Source: Hyparrhenia diplandra (taxonomy: Eukaryota > Streptophyta > Magnoliopsida > Poales > Poaceae). Taken from it: a stretch of 64,000 nucleotides of DNA. The stretch spans positions 992,001 to 1,056,000 of the forward strand of contig JADLZK010004649.1 of the NCBI GenBank assembly GCA_015847255.1, given 5' to 3'. A model generated the notes under the pieces. The model was not told where the DNA came from. It did not search any database and saw only the letters and a program-made list of their open reading frames with translations. Below are positions 54,921-64,000 of the stretch, one piece after another (within the stretch, counting starts at the first letter, position 1; each line of letters begins with the position of its first letter). The position numbers and the translations under genes were made by a program.

Positions 54921-57682
54921 AGAGTATAAAAGCTAAATAAAAGAAAACATGTACTAATTCTTACCCAATGATGGGGCATGACGACAAGGATTGATTCTCT
55001 GAATTCATGACATTCAAACTGACAATTAACATTTGACAGGTTAGTTTCCAATTAGCCAAAATGCCACTGTGTGAACTAACTGCTTAGCATCTGCCTGGGT
55101 CAAGAACAGCACATTGCACATTTGTCATTTACGTACATTATCAAATCAAACCAAAAATAGGTAGCTAACTTCATAGGAAATGCTACCTTTCAAGTCCAAA
55201 CATAAAACACTTTATTTGTGTTTATGCCAACATTACCATTAAGAAGTGTGCAGATAAGTAAGAATTTCAGGTTGTGATAGCCATATCTTCCAAGCAAGAT
55301 TAAACTAAAGGCAACATATATTCAGACTTCCTGTGGAGACATATATTGAGAAAATAGTCACATACTTAAACCAAGCAACAAAGAGCATGTGGAGACATTG
55401 ACACAAGACTTGCTAAAAGATAAGCACTGCTCATAGTTATTTGCTACTATTAAGATTGGAGAACACAGTCTTCACCTGACCAAGATGATGACTATTGAGG
55501 GCCACTGTTGAGGGCAGTGCTGAGGAATCGATGACGAAACCGGTCGGACAGGAAGAGTGCAGTGCTGGGCTTGGTTTGACTGGCGGCCCCAATCCTGATC
55601 CTACCAAAAGCAAAAAAAGCAACAAAAACTAATCTATCATATCAGGGTGCCTTAAGATCCGGATGATTTTTTTTTTTGAATGGGTGTATTGAGTACTGGA
55701 CGTTCCATCTTAAGGTTGAGGTGAATGCATTCAGTGTGTCTTTCATATAAATACTTTTTGTGTCACTCGGTGAGATTTATTATTTACCGAATTAAACATC
55801 TTCAAGCTAAGTTTATACAATGCCAGTATTTCCAAAAAAAGAAAAAAACAGATCTCTATTGTTTGAGGTTGGGTACTGTTTTTCATTTCCGTTGGCAAAG
55901 ATGGCATACATGCAGATCGAGACAACAGAGGATGAAAAACTGAATGCTACTGTCAGGCTGTGTGAGCTGCTGGTAGCAGAGGGATGATAATTATTTGCTT
56001 TGCTTGTGGGATGCAAAACAGCAGTTATGCGTAAGCTTGCCGTTTTGAGTATATTCTACTGTAATACTCTTCTCCCAAATCTCAATTATGTTTTTAAGTT
56101 AAAAAGATGATATAATTCCAGAGGCCATCCTGGTTGCAAAGCAACCATTGCTTTTGTTCTGCAAATAACTGGATCTTGTTGGTTCTGTTTGGTTTCCATG
56201 GTTAGTCTTAGCCCACTCCAATTAACCAAACCAATCCATGGTTATTTCACTTGTTTGGTTGCTATTACCACCTTTGTGGCATTTTTCTCAAACACGTGGT
56301 GGGCATCCTGCAAGCATCGGCTCATGGTGAGCACACCACACATTGAAACATCACAGAAGTAGCTGGAGTAATAAAAAGGTTGGGAAATTCTCAGTCGATC
56401 AAAGTGGCAAAGTTTTGGAGAAGATGAAAACGAAAGTGACGGAACAAGATATCTAAGGAATTTTTCCGAGCGAAACATGGGAGTAGAAAATCTGAGACAT
56501 ACTGGGAAGCAAACCTTGTTCGGGACTGGGAGTGGAGCAGCAGTGCGTTCTGGACGGTATGTACGATCCGCCGGCGAGCGTCGAGGATTCCGCACTTCCC
56601 ACAAAGGAGGTGCGATTTGGTAACGCGCTGCTCACTGCCCCGCCAGCACTGCGCCGTTCACCCGTCCATCCTTCGGACACCTGTGCGCGCCGCCGCAGCC
56701 GCCGGTTTGGATGGGTTCGTCGGCACGGACGAGACTGAGCTCGTGGGCCAAGTAGATGGGCTTAGATTCAAAGAGATCTAAACTCTTGGCTGGCCCACGA
56801 CCGTGAGGGTCGTGCCGGTGCTCCTCCTTTTTGACGGAATGGCCCATCATGCATTCCCCCACAGCCACATGGTTGAGGAATGAAATGAATAAGGCCCACT
56901 AGGCACTGACGCTTGGGCGTTACATACTCATGGGCTGACTGGGCTTGCAAAAAATATGTTTGACAACAAAACTACCGCAACATTTGGGCCTCTTCTGCTG
57001 AAAGAAGACAAAAAAAAGAGGAGTGAAATGAACCAAATCAAGAAGAAAATAGACCAAATTCATCTCCTGCAGCAAAGCGCGATTAATCTCAGCGACTGTA
57101 CCTAAGCCCACTCATACACCAACCAAACTCTCTCTTGCAATCACCCATTGTAGAGACCAATTGTATACGTTCACAACCTCGGCAGTCAGTTTTACTCACT
57201 CCAAATTCAGAAACACACGACTTTGTCGCGCTCATGCATGCATTCCAGTAAAACAAACTATATATAGATACCATTGACTTATTTGGAGCCAAGGAAGCAA
57301 CAAAAGCACAAAGTCACATCCACAATCCACCAGGGATGAGAACACACACCACACCGTGTGACGTGCAGTTTGAGTAACGAGCTGAGCACCTTCCTTGGCA
57401 GCAAGTTCCCTCGTCTGACTTGTACTCCCTAGCCCGGTTCACAGATGAATCAGTTTACAGTCATAAGATTGAAAGTACAGTGATGTCTTTATTTGTTTTT
57501 TTAAAAATGGAACATCCTCTCGTTCGTATAACACACAAACACGACTGTGCTGCATGTGCCTGTCTACTAGTAGTACTAATAAAGAGCAAAATATCACAGG
57601 TCGGTGCATGTACGTTTTTGTCTGAAGACGACATTGAGTTCACACATGGGTACAACTACTGGAGCGACCACCTCATCATAGT
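54921..57682. other. No gene recognised; GC-rich block at 56540-56830
   Basis: Mostly AT-rich. The GC-rich block resembles in style, not in clear alignment, the islands at 541 and 17381, and it also lies downstream of an NLR unit. Short frames there (plus 56532-56738; minus 56680-56453) match nothing known. The segment 57319-57372 is shared with 97-147. Confidence 0.4.
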
Positions 57683-59803
57683 TTATCTTTGCTCACTCAA
57701 CATACTGATTATGCCGTCTATAGTTGGTCTTTTAGATGGATCCTCATTGACACACATTTGTGCTACTTCGATGCATCTCTTCAGTTGCGGGTTGTCTATA
57801 TCTGGTGATTGGTGCCACTGCAAGATTTAAAGTCAAATGTCAGAAACTAGCAACAAAACAATCTGACTTCAAAATAATCATTCATGTGACTGTTCATAAG
57901 ATGAAAACTCTAATAAAAATTTGAATGATGTGCAAGTGAGAAATGACTGGAACTGTGAGATGGGTACATGGGATGATATAGTCGGGAAATATAGTAGTAG
58001 CCATACATGCTTAATGGAAGTTGATAAAAGGAAGTACAGCTTGTCAATAGTATGGAATAGTTATATTGTTTATTTAGTTGGTAATTTCTTGTTATTCATG
58101 TTTAGAGTTACAACATTAGATATATAATGAATAATATGTTCTCTCAACCATATATTACTATACAACAATAGCTTATGTTGTTGCTGCTACTTCTGAAAAG
58201 AAAATATATGCCTATAACCATATATAACTATTCAGCCTTCATTGGGTCACGGTAACATAAAAATTTTGATGATTCAGCCTTCTGAAAATAAAATATATCC
58301 CAATGACTTCTTCAGGGAACCTAATTGTTGATGTGGATTACAATTAAGAGACATCAATCAAAGTAGACGTTTTAGAAATAAAAAGACAACTAGAAGTGTA
58401 GAATCCCATGCGACTGAATTTAGCGAAATTATTGTTATGTGTTGCTGAATGTTGATGTTGTTAACTACCTTGGATTTAAATGCATACTGCCATGTCCATC
58501 CTAGCATGACATCACCTCATCATGATTTATGCAAATGATTCCACTGTGTAGGTTCAATTCTAGTTTTTTCTCTATTCGGTCAAAAAATTCTATTTTTTCT
58601 CTATTAGGTCAAAAATTCTAGTTTTTCTCTATATCCTATTCCATGGGAGGTAAGATTGACACATTTGAAAGGAAGGTGGAAAAGGAAGCAAAGTAAATTT
58701 CATTACATTTTCCAATAATAGTTTATTTAGTATGACTCCCAAACTAAATATGTCACACTTGAATGTTATCTCTCCTTTGCTCCGATATTCGGTGCAATAT
58801 ACAACCCTGCATTACAAAATGTTAGTTTAAAAACGCTAAGGAATAAAGAAATTGAATACATCTAATGTAAGGAATGAGGGCTGAATCATCAAAATTTTCA
58901 TGTTACCTTGACCCAATGATATTTTCAGTGATTATTCGTGATCTTTCAGCACTGAAGAGTCTTGATATGCCAAAATCTGCTATCTTCGAACCATGTCAAC
59001 ATCCGATAAAATATTTTCTGGTTTGAGGTCCAAATGAGTTATGCGTGCTACGTTGTGAAGGTAACACAAACCCTCGCAAATCCCATTGATCAATTGATAA
59101 CGTGCATACCATTCATGTTCATGAGATTCATCGTCACTAAACAAACAAGAAGAGACAGAATGTTCCGGGCTTGCTTTCTCAAAACCCGAGAAAACTCAAG
59201 ACTAGAATTGACATGGTTATAAATGGAATATTTAAACCAAATCAACACATAAAACACTTGCAGTGTTCCATGGTTCATATTTTACCTTTGAGGTATTCAT
59301 GAAGGCTTTTATTAAGTACATACTCAAAGCAGAGGAACCTTTGCCGTTCTTACCGAGAACAACATCCCCATTGTACTCTACCAGAATTTTTTTTTGTATC
59401 AGAGCAGTAGCCTAAAAATCTCACAATATTTTTGTGTTCGACCCTTGTCAAACATTTAAGCTCATCCTCAAATTGTTATCAGAAGAAGAAGCATCTTTTG
59501 CCAAAGCTTCTTTACAGCTATTTTCTTATGTTGAACAACTCCTGTTTATGATACCCAATATATTATTAGCATTAACATAGCCATTTGGTTCCATCAGGTT
59601 AATATCTGAATGGTTAATATTTCAAGGATATATATTAAATAATCCATACCATATAAACAACTCCAAACCCACCACTACCGATCACCTCAGAGAAATCATT
59701 TGTAATATTTTGTAGAAGTTCATATGATAGCTCAATTGGCTCCGCACTTGTATTACTTAATATGTGATCAAAGGCTTCAAGGTCACTCAGTTGATCATCA
59801 ATT
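57683..59803 (-). pseudogene. Non-RD receptor-like protein kinase, broken
   Basis: Five exons fit GT-AG rules: 59803-59650 (SYELLQNITNDFSEVIGSGG, Gly-rich loop), 59542-59286 (KKIAVK lysine; KCLTRVEHKNIVRFLGYCSD), 59136-58907 (YQLINGICEGLCYLHNV, HLDLKPENIL, KIADFGISRLF), 58806 to about 58710 (YIAPEYRSKGEITFKCD region) and 57817-57683 (RCIEVAQMCVNEDPSKRPTI, stop TAA). This is a Ser/Thr kinase of the grass DUF26/RLCK-like group. HLD instead of HRD makes it non-RD, as in many immune kinases. Single-base breaks occur after the ATP-loop lysine, after GKNGK, before KIADFG and at APEY, and part of subdomains IX-X is missing. The first visible exon has an acceptor and no Met, so it needs an upstream exon, perhaps from NLR-3. 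Confidence 0.8.
58557..58640 (+). repeat. Short tandem repeat, about 29-bp period
   Basis: TTCTA(G)TTTTTTCTCTATT followed by (C/A)GGTCAAAAA occurs about 2.6 times within the kinase intron. Confidence 0.75.
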
Positions 59804-61011
59804 CTGCAAAACAGGAATACAAAACCAGCTAGTTTATTTTTTTCACACAGATAGTATATAATACAATGATTGCAGATGTGAACATGACAAAAAAAAAAAA
59901 TATTCATTCCCTGACTAAGAGAAGAAAAAGTCCTACAGGAGTTTGTTTGAACCAAAATACAATTACTAGAATTAAGAAATAGGAAGAAAAATATAGGAGA
60001 ACTATACTCCTTTTTATCTATCCTATATATTAGGTTTAGACCCCGATGAAGACATTTTTTTGGCTGAATGACCGCATGAAGACATGTAAAAATCAATTGC
60101 TTCTCTCAACCCCTAAAAAAATCATATAAAGAAGTGTCTCTTATTCTTATATTCATATGGCTATCCTAGGCGCTACAAACGTAGGCTTCTAGAATGTTTG
60201 CAGCAGTTGATGGCAGCCTTTTAAGATCAATGTCGTTTAAAGGATGCTGGAAAATATGTGAGTTGGTAAAGGGGCAAAAAGATAACTGGTGTGCTAGGTT
60301 AGTTTTCAGTTTTAATGTGCATACTCCATGAAGCTTGAGAAGAGAAGAAACGGATGCATAAGAAAAAGGAAAAATGCTTGAAGCAAATCATGGTTGGATT
60401 GAAACAGGGAAGCAGTTAGATATTAAAAACTAGTGAGGCTCTATTTGCGTCCCAATGTAAGCCTTGTTTGGACGAAAGTGTATCTACTCCAATCCACGTG
60501 TGTTGGAGTGGACTGAAATGGAACTTAGTTTAATTACACTCCAATCTACTCCAACACATATGGATTGAAATCAATACATGCACAGTCTAATAAAGGTCAT
60601 AACAATTAGTTATGTGGATCCAGATGCAGTCTGAATGAACTAGAGCAATTAAAAGGATGCATAAGCATGCTTGCCATGTGATTTGAATATGACTTCACGC
60701 CCTGGAATCTCCGTGCTTGGACTTCTAGAGCTCGGTTTAGATGGACCACACCCTTCCTGCCATGAACAGTGAACTTGCATTTCAGTAATTGAATTATTCA
60801 AAATTCGAATTCTTTCAACAAATTTGTGCTCAATAATATTGTACAAATGCCTCAAGTTTGTTGGTGACAATCTATGCGCTTAGAAATTGGTTCATAGCAC
60901 GTACATTCAGGGATAAGAAAGAAGCAGCTGTCATTGCTTCATCTGAAATGTTTCGATATGCATGCATGGTCTTTGGAATGGAATGGAAAAGGAAGGCGAA
61001 AAAAAAGGAAC
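59804..61011 (-). other. Spacer between NLR-3 and the kinase
   Basis: No complete exon was found. Positions 59895-60120 are paralogous to 31440-31660. A MITE-like block lies at about 60462-60600. A frame near 60870-60650 on the minus strand (RHLYNIIEHKFVERIR) looks coding but is unassigned; it could hold a linker exon. Confidence 0.5.
60462..60600. mobile_element. MITE-like fold-back element
   Basis: It starts GCCTTGTTTGGACG. The inner inverted phrases CCAATCCACGTGTGTTGGAG and CTCCAACACATATGGATTG fold on each other. This resembles non-autonomous DNA elements of grasses; termini and target duplication were not fixed. Confidence 0.4.
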
Positions 61012-62045
61012 TTACGCCGTAATTGTTTTCCGGCGAATGTGCTGGATCTTACGCCAATTTATGTGTCCCGCCTGTTGGCAGGTTGTACTGAGCACGCTAC
61101 AGTAAATGATACTAATCTCCTGCAGAGACCTGGGCATTGTTGGAAGGAGCTCAATGTTGTCGCATCTCCAAATCTCCAACTCCTCCAGCGACACGAGGTG
61201 CTTCATATTATCTGGTAACCGGTCCCAAGTGCAATTTTCGAGGCGGAGTAATCTCACATGAATGAAGAAGTTGCTATCTTGTGGAATAGATTTCAATTGG
61301 GTACTGCATTCCTGGAACTCAAGTCCAAGGTGATTTTGGGTGTGAGCATGGCAACTCAACATCCAACTAGGATATGTTGAACCACTGTAGCCTCGGATCA
61401 TCAGCCATTCAAGATACCCTGGTGGGCGAAGGCCCTCAAGTACCTCTGGGTGAGAGCTATCATTGCGGAAGAACAGTGACAGTTTTGTGAGTCTTTTCTT
61501 GATCGATAGGTGGGCTTCGATAGCGTCATCGTTGCTTCTAGGAAATCCAAGAAAATTTATTTGTAGAGCGCCTTGAATCTTGTTTAGGTGCTTCAGCTGC
61601 TTTAATTCATACCCTTCTTCTCGCCAATAAGCATCGAATTGGTGACCTGGTGTCTCTCGGGTGATGTCAGCCTTCCGATGTTTGGAAATCTCGTAAATCC
61701 ACGTATTAACGTAAATGAATCAAGTCGGCCATGTCTTCAGTAGAGAATAATAAATCTGCATGATGAGGAACATCTAGAATTTGCATATGGTAAAGCCCAG
61801 TCAATGTCCTTGGAAAAATGGGGTGCACATGATGGAGAACGAGATAACGTAAATGTTTCATCTCACTAATAGTGTTGCTGGGACTGTGAAACTGTACTAG
61901 TTTCCTTTTGATAATTAGCACCCGCGGTTTTCCTCAACTTCACGAAGATACTGCCAAAGAGTTCTGACAAAACTAAGTCAGCATCTGCCTTGTTGTTTGC
62001 CTTTTCCAACTGGAGAATGTTCTCCATTGTTACGTCAGGCTTTTT
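61012..62045 (-). pseudogene. NLR-3 LRR region
   Basis: In coding sense: ENILQLEKANNKADADLVLSEL (62020), LIIKRKLVQFHSPSNTISEM, KHLRYLVLHHVH (61850), an LRR spacer with KKRLTKLSLFFRND (61500), PPGYLEWLMIRGYSGS and YPSWM (61370), then LRRs to CQQAGHINWRKIQHIRRK and TAA at 61012-61014. It is the C-terminal half of a CC-NBS-LRR receptor, paralogous to NLR-1 and NLR-2. Frame changes lie near 61930, 61700 and 61600. It is shorter than a typical LRR domain, lacking the long distal LRR block of NLR-1. The kinase lies 1.2 kb downstream on the same strand. Confidence 0.8.
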
Positions 62046-62520
62046 CTATCGGTAGGAAAAAAAATATCGGCACCTGCCCCGATAAATGCGATATTTCGGA
62101 AATATCGGGTCAAATTTAAACAAAGTCAAAATGCGTTTTAAATAATTTGGCATCATCTCACTAGAAAAAACTCCCAAATCCATCTTGTATCACAAATTTA
62201 TATAACATGAACGTAACAACACAAGATGTCACATAAGTTTTGTAGTGATAATACAACGGGCTCACGGTGAGCAACTTGCACAAATATGCTAGTATCATCG
62301 AATGTGTTAGTGAGAAAATTAAATAGATTTGAAAAAAAAAGTCTTTATTAAGACTAGAGGATATGGAGATTTTAGGATGGTTTTGTGTATTTCTTTGAGC
62401 GAAATATGAATTTAGCGAAAATTTTTGACCGATATAAAAAATTTTTTGGACCTCACTGCAAAATGCGATATATTGAAAAATTTCGGTGATATTTCGCGAA
62501 AAAATTTCACTTTTCAATGA
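62046..62520. mobile_element. AT-rich insertion in NLR-3
   Basis: An insertion of about 475 bp separates the ARC2 and LRR parts of NLR-3. Both ends carry GCGATATTTCGG or GATATTTCGCG phrases in opposite orientation, suggesting long imperfect inverted repeats. Superfamily and target duplication could not be determined. Confidence 0.5.
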
Positions 62521-63008
62521 AAAGATGCTGAACCTGTGAAGGGATTTTCTCTGGCAGCCAGTCATTCACAGAATTCTGAAGGAGTCAATTCCACTTACAC
62601 TTGCTGCCAACTCGTGCAGCAGGTCATGCATTGTGCAGCCATATCGACCCAAATATACATCTCCTTGGAAAAATGCGAATGCCAGTAACATGTCAAAGTA
62701 GCTGTGTCCTAAGGCTTCCATGTCCTCTGTTTCCTCACTGGTTTCTACAAAACCTTGTGCTATCCACAAGTCAACCACAATTTCTCGCTTGAACACGTAT
62801 CCTTGGGGGAATGTGCCGAGGTATGCAAAACAGCGCCTGACAACTGCATCGAGCTGCATATAGCTCCACCACACAGCTCCCATGGTGCTATCCAGCATGT
62901 TATTTGAAGCTGTTGCCTTCCAGAAACTGATACGGTTGTTCGTCTGAAGCCTCTGTGCTACTGTTACTGCAGCAATATTTGACCTGAGTAGCTTTCTTCA
63001 ATACGGCC
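62521..63008 (-). pseudogene. NLR-3 NB-ARC C-terminal part (ARC2)
   Basis: In coding sense it starts SNIAAVTVAQRLQTNNRISFW and continues MLDSTMGAVWWSYMQL, RRCFAYLGTFPQGYVF (RNBS-D), DLWIAQGFVETSEE, YFDMLLAFAFFQ and CTMHDLLHELAASVSG, with a classical MHD. A frame change follows at FRIL. The P-loop, kinase-2 and GLPL parts are missing: the sequence joins a CACTA end at 63009. Confidence 0.8.
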
Positions 63009-63718
63009 GCGGCCCCTCTCTTCTCTCCACCCCAAGCGCCGGCTGCCGCTCCCACCGCCCCTCGCTCCATCTCCCTCGAGCTCGCAGCATGGCAGTGGCT
63101 TATCCCGGCGGCGGCGAGGCGGATCCGGGCGTAGAGGGCTTCCCCGCAGCGGATCCGGGAGGGAGGAACCCCCCGGCGGCGGATCCCGACGGCGGCGCGG
63201 GCGGATCCGGGAGGAAGGAGCCCCGGCGCGCGCGACGGATCTAGGAGGGAGGAGGCCCCGGCGGCAGATCCCGACGGCGGCGGCCCCTCCCGCAGACGGC
63301 GGTTAGGGAGATCCGGGCGTGGAGGGCTCCCGGCACCGGATTTGGGCGTGTAGGGCCCCCGGCTCCCGGGGGGGCGGGCGCCGGATCCCGGGCGCAGGGC
63401 TCCGGCGGCGGTGGTGGCGCCTCCTTCCCTACGATGACGGGCGGTGGTGTCGCCTCCTTCCCCTACGACGGCGGGCACGGGCGTGGGCATGGCGGGTCGA
63501 CGGCAGCGGCGGCGCGGCGGGATCCAACCGCCCCAGCCTGTTTGGACTTTTTTTTTTCTTTTCTTTTTATTTTTGTTGTTTTTATTAACCGTGACGGACA
63601 CTCTCTGCCCGCCATGGTTAAAAAAATATTTTTCGTGACCTTTAGAGAGTGACGGGCACACTTGCCTGCCACCCAAAATAATTTTCGCCCGTCACGCAAA
63701 AGGTTTTAGTTATTAGTG
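63009..63718 (-). mobile_element. Truncated CACTA end inside NLR-3
   Basis: On the minus strand it starts CACTAATAACTAAAACC at 63718, with subterminal GTGACGGGC or GCCCGTCAC motifs near 63580-63700, then a GC-rich stretch ending abruptly against the NLR-3 ARC2 coding region. Only one terminus exists, so insertion was accompanied or followed by a deletion that removed the NB part of the gene. Confidence 0.65.
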
Positions 63719-63838
63719 GTCCTTCACTGACTTGGGGAGTGGGCGAGTCAGCAGTCGATCAACCTTTCTCAGAAGGGAGCCCATGGCACCCAGAGAAGAA
63801 CTCTCCGGAGTCTCTGCGGTGCCCCCGGAGGGATTCAT
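63719..63838 (-). pseudogene. NLR-3 N-terminal 40 codons
   Basis: An ATG at 63838-63836 opens a 40-codon frame containing SLGAMGSLLRKVDRLL and PLPKSVKD, the start of an Rx-type coiled coil. It runs without a break into the CACTA terminus at 63718. It is the original start of NLR-3; the rest of the coiled coil and the NB subdomain are gone. Confidence 0.65.
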
Positions 63839-64000
63839 CGTCAGCTAAAAATGCACGGTAGAAAGTCCGAGACTTAATCCTCTTTGCATTTATTATGCAC
63901 GACAAATGAAAATCAATTTGAAAAGTCACAATAGGTGGGAGCTTCCCTCACTACGGACGCCGGCTTTCGCGGCGTAGCATGCCTTCGGTGAAGCCTTGGT
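63839..64000 (-). promoter_or_regulatory. Presumed NLR-3 upstream region
   Basis: Directly upstream of the NLR-3 ATG. It includes AT-rich DNA (63890-63930). No TATA box could be assigned with confidence. Confidence 0.25.

Noticed and set aside
55437..55625. Minus-strand frame starting after a T-rich, AG-like junction
   Set aside because: One possible exon (GPPVKPSPALHSS) with no homology I recognise, no partner exon and no start.
62900..63676. 258-codon minus-strand frame
   Set aside because: It runs from the CACTA end into NLR-3 out of the NLR frame. It is a chance fusion across an insertion junction.
63949..64000. CACTACGGACGCC at the right edge as another CACTA terminus
   Set aside because: Only about 50 bases are available. 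No subterminal repeat or target duplication can be checked.
1..64000. CRISPR arrays, tRNA or rRNA genes
   Set aside because: Repeats present are LTRs, MITEs and local duplications. No spacer-repeat array or tRNA cloverleaf was seen; tRNA-like strings are primer binding sites.

Overview
This window is plant nuclear DNA from a grass (Poaceae). The support is RGA-type coiled-coil NLR genes with a short spliced C-terminal exon, a CACTA element with TTTGCCGAGTGC subterminal repeats, a CTCCCTC-type Stowaway MITE, nested LTR retrotransposons, L1-type LINEs, and AT-rich introns beside GC-rich retroelement DNA. No species can be assigned. No tRNA, rRNA, bacterial operon or CRISPR array was seen.

The host content is a decaying NLR (NBS-LRR) resistance-gene cluster, all on the minus strand. 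From left to right it holds: an LRR C-terminal scrap (309-412); NLR-1, a frameshifted pseudogene (1429-4762) whose first exon lies 9 kb upstream (13817-14764) beyond a retrotransposon-filled intron; NLR-main (19775-23657), the only almost intact gene, about 1,248 codons in two exons with one frame break in a five-base T run; NLR-2, a shortened pseudogene (31849-33749); a broken non-RD protein kinase gene (57683-59803); and NLR-3 (61012-63838), interrupted by a CACTA end and another insertion. NLR-1, NLR-2 and NLR-3 form one paralogous group. The kinase lies directly downstream of NLR-3, and the spacer between them is also found downstream of NLR-2, so the ancestral unit may have been NLR plus kinase, possibly fused.

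The rest is mainly transposable elements. A gag-only LTR element (5549-13083, target duplication catca) sits in the NLR-1 intron and carries a 4.47-kb solo-LTR-like insertion (7188-11660, duplication ggcgg). A Ty1/copia remnant joins two foreign LTR pieces at 25.7-30.6 kb. A TRIM-like element with three LTRs and one pair of target duplications lies at 34111-35058. A CACTA fragment (36.2-37.3 kb) precedes an L1 LINE (38220-40513), which is cut by a Ty3/gypsy element (from 40514). The reverse transcriptase of that gypsy element is split by a non-autonomous LTR element (42904-51159, duplication ctagc) that encodes Gag and two protease-like segments but no visible RT. To its right a 2.8-kb LINE-like retroposon with a CCHC knuckle (51822-54660) interrupts a CACTA terminus.

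One caution applies throughout. The two LTRs of the 42904-51159 element differ almost only by 1-2 base indels, many in homopolymers. That pattern points to residual long-read assembly error, so single-base frameshifts here, including the one in NLR-main, may not be biological.
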